Assembly (NCBI RefSeq): GCF_001302265.1
Contig: NZ_LHQM01000010.1
Coordinates: 124,001-188,000, forward strand
DNA: 64,000 nucleotides
Source: Streptococcus phocae
GTDB taxonomy: Bacteria; Bacillota; Bacilli; Lactobacillales; Streptococcaceae
Direction: 5' to 3'
Part shown: piece after piece, positions 58,605 to 64,000 of the stretch
Layout: each line of letters begins with the position of its first letter
Numbering within the stretch: position 1 is the first letter of the stretch
Position numbers and translations under genes: made by a program
The notes under the pieces: model-generated
The model's database searches: none
The model's input: the letters and a program-made list of their open reading frames with translations, nothing else
Told to the model about the DNA's origin: nothing

Positions 58605-59855
58605 TTATTTTGTTCCAGCGATATCTTTGTCAAATTGTTGTAATTTAGAAAGGAACTTGCCTTCTTTGAGTTTACCGTTAAAGGCATCGCTAAGGATTGC
58701 AGCACTTTCAGTCCAGAAGGTACCCATTTGACTAAGTTTTGGCATAACAACAGTGTAATCTGATGATGATCCCATAGTGATTACAGTTTTAGCAAGTTCA
58801 TCTGATTGAACAGCATCTGAATCTTGAACTTTTTTGTTAGCTGGAACAATATGGCGTGTTTTAAATTGGTTTTCTTGGCTCTCAGCATTTGTTAGGTATG
58901 ACGCAAGTTTATAGCTTGCAGCGATACGTTTGGTGTCGCCTTTAGCAGGCGCTTGGTTAACAGCGTAGAGTTTTACACCCAAGAATGCTTTTTGCTGAAC
59001 AGTTTCACCACCGATGGTTACTTTTGGATAAGCCGCAACACCAAGATTTTCTTTGCCGATTGCTTTTTGAGCAGCCTCAAAGTCCCATGGGCCTGATTCA
59101 AATGAAGCAACAGATCCGTCACCAAATTGAGACATAACATTGTTAGGGTCTAAGTTAACGAAGCCTTTGTTTGATGCTTGGTCAGAAATCCATTTAAGAA
59201 CAGCGACACCTTTGTCGTTACCCCAGTTAGTGCCTTTGACGTCTTCGCCGTCTTCACCAAATAAGGTGTTGCCAACTGACATAAATAATGGGCCAGTAGC
59301 ATAAGCGTTAGCTTGTTTAAAGGTACCACCAAAGGTTGCTTTTGAGGTGATAGTGTCATAAGAAGTTACATCTTCTGCAGCTAATTTTGTTTTGTTGTAG
59401 AAAAGAACTTGTGACTCAATACCAAATGGGAAAGCATAGGTTTTTCCTTTGTAGTTAGCACCACGGATAGCTTGTTCTGTAGCAGTTTCGGTAATTGTTT
59501 TAACATATTCTTCAGGAACTTCTTGGATGGTGCCTGATTCAACTAATTGTCCAAGTTGGTCATGAGGAAGCGAGAAAACATCAGCGGCAGTTGAAGCGTC
59601 TTTTTTGATTTTTTCTTGTGCTTTAGGATCTTCTGATTCCACAACTTTAACCTTGTAGCCAGAGTCTTTTTCAAATTTTGCAACGATATCACTGTATGAT
59701 TTTTTAGCCCCTGTTGGCACCCAAAGTTTAATGGTTTTGGCATCAGAACTAGCAGTTTCAGTTTTATCTTTAGATTGTGATCCACATCCAACTAATAGAG
59801 CACTGGCAAGTGTGACACTTGCTCCTCCGACGATAACTTTTTGCCATGATTTCAT
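58605..59855 (-). CDS. malX: Maltodextrin-binding lipoprotein MalX
   Basis: A 416-residue extracytoplasmic substrate-binding protein. Lipobox LLVGC with Cys24 is followed by a Ser/Thr/Lys linker and the sugar-binding fold typical of MalE/MalX (KLWVPTGAKKSY start). Delivers maltodextrins to MalF-MalG. First gene of the minus-strand operon, preceded by AGGAGGA and a MalR-controlled promoter. Confidence 0.95.
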   Translation of the reverse strand: MKSWQKVIVGGASVTLASALLVGCGSQSKDKTETASSDAKTIKLWVPTGAKKSYSDIVAKFEKDSGYKVKVVESEDPKAQEKIKKDASTAADVFSLPHDQLGQLVESGTIQEVPEEYVKTITETATEQAIRGANYKGKTYAFPFGIESQVLFYNKTKLAAEDVTSYDTITSKATFGGTFKQANAYATGPLFMSVGNTLFGEDGEDVKGTNWGNDKGVAVLKWISDQASNKGFVNLDPNNVMSQFGDGSVASFESGPWDFEAAQKAIGKENLGVAAYPKVTIGGETVQQKAFLGVKLYAVNQAPAKGDTKRIAASYKLASYLTNAESQENQFKTRHIVPANKKVQDSDAVQSDELAKTVITMGSSSDYTVVMPKLSQMGTFWTESAAILSDAFNGKLKEGKFLSKLQQFDKDIAGTK

Positions 59856-59892
59856 AGCTGTTTCCTCCTAAAATATATTTCTTACACTTATT

Positions 59893-59921
59893 ATTATGCA
59901 ACCGCTTGCAGTAAAAGTCAA
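59893..59921 (-). promoter_or_regulatory. malX promoter with internal MalR-type operator
   Basis: On the minus strand, TTGACT (59916-59921), a 17-bp spacer and CATAAT (59893-59898). The palindrome TGCAACCGCTTGCA (59897-59910) occupies the spacer and touches the -10, so a LacI-type repressor bound there would exclude RNA polymerase. Confidence 0.85.
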
Positions 59922-59995
59922 GTCTTTTTTAAAAAAAATGTTATTTTTTAGAAAAAAGACAGATTATTAAGCAATTCAGGAAAATGGAGTGACTG

Positions 59996-60046
59996 TTGAT
60001 TTTTTGAAAGATAATTGTATAATGGAAACAAAATACATGCAAACGT
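59996..60046 (+). promoter_or_regulatory. malR promoter with weaker operator downstream
   Basis: TTGATT (59996-60001), 16 bp and TATAAT (60018-60023). A half-conserved operator ATGCAAACGTGTTC lies at about 60037-60050, after the start point, consistent with weak self-repression or CcpA. Confidence 0.65.
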
Positions 60047-60082
60047 GTTCTTTCAGATAAAACAAGATAAAAAGAGGTTTAT

Positions 60083-61105
60083 ATGGTAACAATAAAAGAT
60101 GTCGCCCTAAAGGCAGGAGTGAACCCCTCTACAGTGAGTAGGGTACTTAAGGACAATCGCTCTATTTCGCAAAAAACCAAGGAAAAAGTCCGAAAAGCCA
60201 TGACTGATTTAGGCTATGTGCCCAATGTCGCAGCGCAAATGCTTGCTAGCGGTCTGACCCATAATGTCGGTTTGGTTTTTCCTCCAATCAACAGTAATGA
60301 TCGTTTAAGCGAGCCTTTTTTCATGCAAATTTTATCAACCATTACTAACGAGGCAAAAAAACATCATTTTACCGTTTCTATTGCGACAGGCCGTTCAGTA
60401 GAAGACTTGTTAGAACAAGTCACTTTGATGTACCTTCAAAAGCGAGTTGATGGGTTTATCATTTTGTATTCGGAACAAAATGATCCTGTTCGGAATTACT
60501 TGATTGCCAAAAAGATTCCGTTTGTGATTGTAGGAGCTCCAGAAGGAGACGCAAATAAAATCACCTATATTGATAACGACAATCAACTTATGGGAAAAAC
60601 TGCGGTGGATTATTTGCATGACATGGGGCACAGCCAACTATTATTTATCACCGATGATCTAGAATCAGAGGTCACGTCAGAGCGTTATATCGGCTATTTA
60701 AAAGGCTGTTTGAAATTATCTTTGGACAATCACCCGATGTTATTATTTGACCGCAAAGATCCTCTGACCGTTGAGAACGTCATCAAAACCATTCGCTCTT
60801 GTAAGGCTAGCGCGTTAATTGTGATTGGGGACGTTTTATCGGTTAGACTGATTCAGTTGCTATCTTTTTATGGCATGAAAGTTCCAGATGACATTTCCCT
60901 TATAACATTTAACAATTCAAGTTATGCCAAATTAATTCACCCCTATCTAACGACGTTTGACATTAACGTTGCCCATTTAGGAGAAACCTCCGTCAATAAA
61001 CTATTAGAACTGATTAAGGCTAAAGACCAGCCTCTTAGTCAGAAGATTTTAGTGCCTTTTAGCCTTAAAAAGCGCGAAAGCGTCTTGGATAGGACCAAAC
61101 CATAA
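60083..61105 (+). CDS. malR: LacI-family maltose operon repressor MalR
   Basis: A 340-residue LacI/GalR repressor. The helix-turn-helix covers residues 2-25 (IKDVALKAGVNPSTVSRVL) and the hinge helix is near 50. The sugar-binding domain covers 60-340 and includes the FIILYSEQND region. Divergent from malX and directly upstream of malQ, whose promoter carries its likely operator. Confidence 0.94.
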   Translation: MVTIKDVALKAGVNPSTVSRVLKDNRSISQKTKEKVRKAMTDLGYVPNVAAQMLASGLTHNVGLVFPPINSNDRLSEPFFMQILSTITNEAKKHHFTVSIATGRSVEDLLEQVTLMYLQKRVDGFIILYSEQNDPVRNYLIAKKIPFVIVGAPEGDANKITYIDNDNQLMGKTAVDYLHDMGHSQLLFITDDLESEVTSERYIGYLKGCLKLSLDNHPMLLFDRKDPLTVENVIKTIRSCKASALIVIGDVLSVRLIQLLSFYGMKVPDDISLITFNNSSYAKLIHPYLTTFDINVAHLGETSVNKLLELIKAKDQPLSQKILVPFSLKKRESVLDRTKP

Positions 61106-61115
61106 GACAAAATAG

Positions 61116-61146
61116 AGCGACCTTTTGGAAAAAGGTTGCTTTTTTT
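61116..61146 (+). terminator. Terminator of malR
   Basis: An 11-bp stem (61116-61126 with 61130-61140, one G-U pair), a small loop and a six-T run, 10 bp past the malR stop. Confidence 0.85.
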
Positions 61147-61156
61147 CGAGAAACAA

Positions 61157-61185
61157 TTGACTTATGCAAACGGTTGCGTTATAAT
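61157..61185 (+). promoter_or_regulatory. malQ-malP promoter with MalR operator in the spacer
   Basis: TTGACT (61157-61162), exactly 17 bp and TATAAT (61180-61185). The operator ATGCAAACGGTTGCGT fills 61164-61179 between the two elements. Same geometry as the malX promoter. Confidence 0.9.
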
Positions 61186-61228
61186 TTCATCATACGAAAG
61201 TTTTAAAACGGCGACAAGGAGAAAAAAG

Positions 61229-62731
61229 ATGACGAAACGTGCAAGCGGTATCTTGATGCATATTAGTTCTCTTCCAGGACAATTTGGAATTGGAACCTTT
61301 GGAAAAGAAGCCTTTGAGTTTATTGATTTTTTGAAAGAAACCAAGCAAACTTACTGGCAGATCTTACCTCTGACAACCACTAGCTTTGGCGACTCCCCTT
61401 ACCAATCGTTTTCGGCAATAGCAGGAAATACACATTTTATTGATTTTAAAGCCTTGGCTAAAGCAGGGTATCTAGAGGTCTCAGACTATGAAGGCGTCTC
61501 ATTTGGTGCGACCTCTGAATCGGTTGATTACGCACAGCTTTTCAAGGCGAGACGTCCCATACTGGAAAAAGCAGTTTCGGCATTTCTATCGACGCCACAA
61601 GGTCAAAAAGAATTAGCGACCTTTGAAGCAGAAGCGACCTGGGTAAATGACTTTGCTGAATTCATGGCTATTAAAGAGCATTTCAATAACAAAGCGCTTC
61701 AAGAGTGGGATGATGCAGCAATCATCAAACGAGAAGAAGTAGCTTTAGCCAACTATCGTCAGAAACTTGCTAAAGCCATTAACTACCACAAGGTGTGCCA
61801 GTATTTCTTTTACCAGCAGTGGTTAGCGGTTAAGGCTTATGCCAATAAAAATGGGATAGAAATCATTGGTGACATGCCAATTTATGTCTCAGCAGATAGT
61901 GTTGAGGTTTGGACCATGCCAGACTTGTTTAAGGTTGATGCTGATAAAAATCCACTTTATATTGCAGGTGTGCCTGCTGATGGCTTTAGTGAGGACGGTC
62001 AATTGTGGGGCAATCCAATCTACAATTGGACAAATCATAGCAAGACTGATTTCGCTTGGTGGATTTACCGCATTCAGGAAAGCTTCAAGTTGTATGATCA
62101 CCTGCGCATCGACCATTTTAAAGGTTTCTCAGATTTTTGGGAAATTCCTGGTGGAGATACTACTGCTAAAAATGGTCACTGGGAATCAGCTCCTGGTATA
62201 GAACTTTTCGAAGCCGTCCGAAATGCCTTGGGAGATCTTCCGATTATCGCAGAAAATCTTGGTTATATTGATGCAAAAGCAGAGCAGTTATTAGCCTCGA
62301 CTGCTTTTCCAGGGATGAAGATTTTAGAATTTGGCTTGTATGATGTGACCAGTCAAAGTCTTGACCTGCCTCATAACTATGACTCAAAGAGTATTGTGTA
62401 TACGGGAACTCATGACAACGAAGTGGTTAATGGTTGGTATGACAACTTGACGGCAGAACAGGCTAGCTTTGTGGATGCTTACCTCCACCGCACGGCAGAT
62501 GAGCCTATCACAAAAGCGATGCTAAGAACCATTTTCGCAAGTGTTAGTGACACTGCTATCTTATGCATGCAAGATTTATTAGATAAAGACGCTGACAGCC
62601 GTATGAATCTCCCAAATACTGTTGGTGGCAACTGGCAATGGCGGATGCTTGCAGATGACATTACTGTTGAGCATAAGTCCTACTTAAAAGAGTTAACAGA
62701 ACTATATGGCCGAGCAAATGCTCATCTTTAG
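61229..62731 (+). CDS. malQ: 4-alpha-glucanotransferase (amylomaltase)
   Basis: MalQ rearranges maltodextrins and frees glucose in the cytoplasm. It has 500 residues and belongs to glycoside hydrolase family 77. Motifs: ISSLPGQFGIGTFG near 11, GDMPIYVSADSVEVW near 214 with the family loop, LRIDHFKGFSDFWEIP near 290 with the nucleophile aspartate, and IAENLGYI near 340 with the acid/base glutamate. The ATG at 61229 follows AAGGAGA; the longer frame upstream would include the promoter and is rejected. Confidence 0.95.
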   Translation: MTKRASGILMHISSLPGQFGIGTFGKEAFEFIDFLKETKQTYWQILPLTTTSFGDSPYQSFSAIAGNTHFIDFKALAKAGYLEVSDYEGVSFGATSESVDYAQLFKARRPILEKAVSAFLSTPQGQKELATFEAEATWVNDFAEFMAIKEHFNNKALQEWDDAAIIKREEVALANYRQKLAKAINYHKVCQYFFYQQWLAVKAYANKNGIEIIGDMPIYVSADSVEVWTMPDLFKVDADKNPLYIAGVPADGFSEDGQLWGNPIYNWTNHSKTDFAWWIYRIQESFKLYDHLRIDHFKGFSDFWEIPGGDTTAKNGHWESAPGIELFEAVRNALGDLPIIAENLGYIDAKAEQLLASTAFPGMKILEFGLYDVTSQSLDLPHNYDSKSIVYTGTHDNEVVNGWYDNLTAEQASFVDAYLHRTADEPITKAMLRTIFASVSDTAILCMQDLLDKDADSRMNLPNTVGGNWQWRMLADDITVEHKSYLKELTELYGRANAHL

Positions 62732-62755
62732 AGGAACGAAAAGAAAGAGGATACT

Positions 62756-64000
62756 ATGAAACGTTTTACAGATTTCGCAGAAACTAAACTAGGCAAACCT
62801 TTGGCACAAGCTAGCAACGAAGAGATTTATTTGGCCTTGCTTCACTTCGTCAAAGACCAAGCGAACGACAAATCTAAAAATACTGCTAAGCGCAAGGTTT
62901 ACTATATTTCAGCTGAGTTTTTGATTGGGAAGTTGCTCTCAAATAACTTGATTAACTTAGGTATTTACGGTGACATCAAAGACGAGCTAGCTGCTGCTGG
63001 CAAATCAATCGCTGAAGTAGAAGATGTTGAATTAGAGCCTTCACTTGGTAATGGTGGTTTGGGACGCTTGGCGTCATGCTTCATTGACTCTATATCTAGC
63101 CTGGGCATTAATGGCGAAGGTGTGGGTCTGAATTACCATTGTGGACTTTTCAAACAAGTTTTCAAACACAATGAACAAGAAGCAGAGCCTAATTTCTGGA
63201 TTGAGGATGAATCATGGTTGGTTCCAACAGACGTTAGCTACGAAGTGCCTTTCAAACACTTCACATTGACGTCTCGCTTAGACCGTATTGACGTGTTAGG
63301 CTACAAGCGCGACACTAAAAATGCGCTTAACCTTTTTGACATTGAGGCTGTTGACTATGGTTTGATAAAAGATGGCATTTCATTTGACAAGACAGATATC
63401 AAGAAAAATCTGACCTTATTCTTGTACCCAGATGATTCTGACAAAAATGGTGAATTGCTCCGCATTTACCAACAATATTTCATGGTATCAAATGCTGCAC
63501 AGTTGCTTATTGATGAGGCTATCGAACGTGGGTCAAACCTTCATGACTTGCCTGATTATGCTTACGTGCAAATTAATGACACACACCCATCATTGGTAAT
63601 TCCAGAACTTATCCGCCTACTAACCGAGGCACACGGATTTGAATTTGAAGAAGCAGTATCTGTAGTCAAACGCATGGTCGGCTACACGAACCACACTATT
63701 TTGGCAGAAGCATTGGAAAAATGGCCAATCGATTACCTGAATGAAGTAGTACCACACTTGGTGAACATCATCGAAAAATTGGATGCTCTTGTGCGTGCAG
63801 AAGTGTCTAATCCAGCGGTGCAGATTATTGATGAAACAGGTCGTGTGCACATGGCTCACATGGATATTCATTTTGCCACAAGTGTAAACGGGGTTGCTGC
63901 GCTTCACACAGAAATTTTGAAAACTAGTGAGCTCAAGGCTTTCTACGACCTTTATCCAGAAAAATTCAACAATAAAACAAATGGAATCACTTTCCGTCGC
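62756..64000 (+). CDS. malP: Maltodextrin/glycogen phosphorylase, 5' part
   Basis: The first 415 codons of a glycogen phosphorylase family enzyme that cuts maltodextrins with phosphate to glucose-1-phosphate. The reading frame is open to the end of the window with no stop, so the gene is only cut by the window edge. Motifs: [13 protein letters not shown] near 49, [16 protein letters not shown] near 93 and [10 protein letters not shown] near 270. AGAGGA ribosome binding site, 24 bp after malQ. Confidence 0.95.
   Translation, partial: MKRFTDFAETKLGKPLAQASNEEIYLALLHFVKDQANDKSKNTAKRKVYYISAEFLIGKLLSNNLINLGIYGDIKDELAAAGKSIAEVEDVELEPSLGNGGLGRLASCFIDSISSLGINGEGVGLNYHCGLFKQVFKHNEQEAEPNFWIEDESWLVPTDVSYEVPFKHFTLTSRLDRIDVLGYKRDTKNALNLFDIEAVDYGLIKDGISFDKTDIKKNLTLFLYPDDSDKNGELLRIYQQYFMVSNAAQLLIDEAIERGSNLHDLPDYAYVQINDTHPSLVIPELIRLLTEAHGFEFEEAVSVVKRMVGYTNHTILAEALEKWPIDYLNEVVPHLVNIIEKLDALVRAEVSNPAVQIIDETGRVHMAHMDIHFATSVNGVAALHTEILKTSELKAFYDLYPEKFNNKTNGITFRR

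Overview
This 64 kb window is low-GC Gram-positive chromosome. The gene set and order point to a pyogenic-group Streptococcus. Markers include nrdHEF, ptsHI, gapN, an Slr-like zinc lipoprotein beside metK, aroA-aroK, obg, glnPQ, uvrB, the dlt operon and the maltodextrin locus, together with LPXTG anchors, an AdcR-type zinc operator and an SMK-box metK leader. The order parallels what I recall of S. pyogenes, but Obg and the surface proteins differ enough from remembered S. pyogenes sequences that a sister species such as S. dysgalactiae or S. canis seems more likely. That is inference. There is no rRNA, tRNA, CRISPR array, phage or complete insertion sequence.

Layout. 0-4.1 kb: class Ib ribonucleotide reductase operon nrdH-nrdE-nrdF (minus strand) behind a pair of NrdR boxes. 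4.2-9.5 kb: ptsH-ptsI, gapN and a polysaccharide deacetylase. 9.5-15.1 kb: DEAD-box helicase, udk, a DUF1294 protein, fRMsr-dnaX, a DUF3272-like protein and birA. Three of these genes appear to be transcribed as leaderless mRNAs. 15.1-27.8 kb: zinc-regulated slr, SMK riboswitch and metK, murA, acetyltransferase-CBS regulator-map-yihY, aroA-aroK and an LCP ligase. 27.8-33.7 kb: accessory, AT-rich stretch with two small secreted proteins that share a signal peptide, rlmCD, an XRE/DUF6773 pair with a direct-repeat operator, an IS3-type remnant and an ABC-2 transporter.

33.7-39.1 kb: surface and secretion locus, with an LPXTG-anchored amidase, an AraC regulator resembling those that sit next to YSIRK surface antigens, a divergently transcribed secreted protein with GY/GF repeats and a Trp-rich tail, and a repeat-rich LPXTG protein with GRAB-like ends. 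This is the least explained part of the window. 39.3-48.2 kb: housekeeping genes (thioesterases, DUF1846, rsuA, obg, pnuC, glnQ-glnP). 48.3-56.1 kb: uvrB and dltXABCD plus a hydrolase. 56.1-64 kb: maltodextrin regulon malG-malF-malX / malR / malQ-malP, with MalR-type operators inside the promoters; malP runs off the window end.

How the genes connect. Several sets are linked by operator sequences that can be read directly: NrdR boxes (dNTP supply), AdcR boxes (zinc), the SMK box (SAM level) and MalR boxes (maltodextrin). The cell-envelope genes (pgdA-like, murA, LCP, dlt, the sortase substrates) are spread between central-metabolism blocks. Positions and motifs were read by eye. Domain names come from motif recognition, not from database searches.
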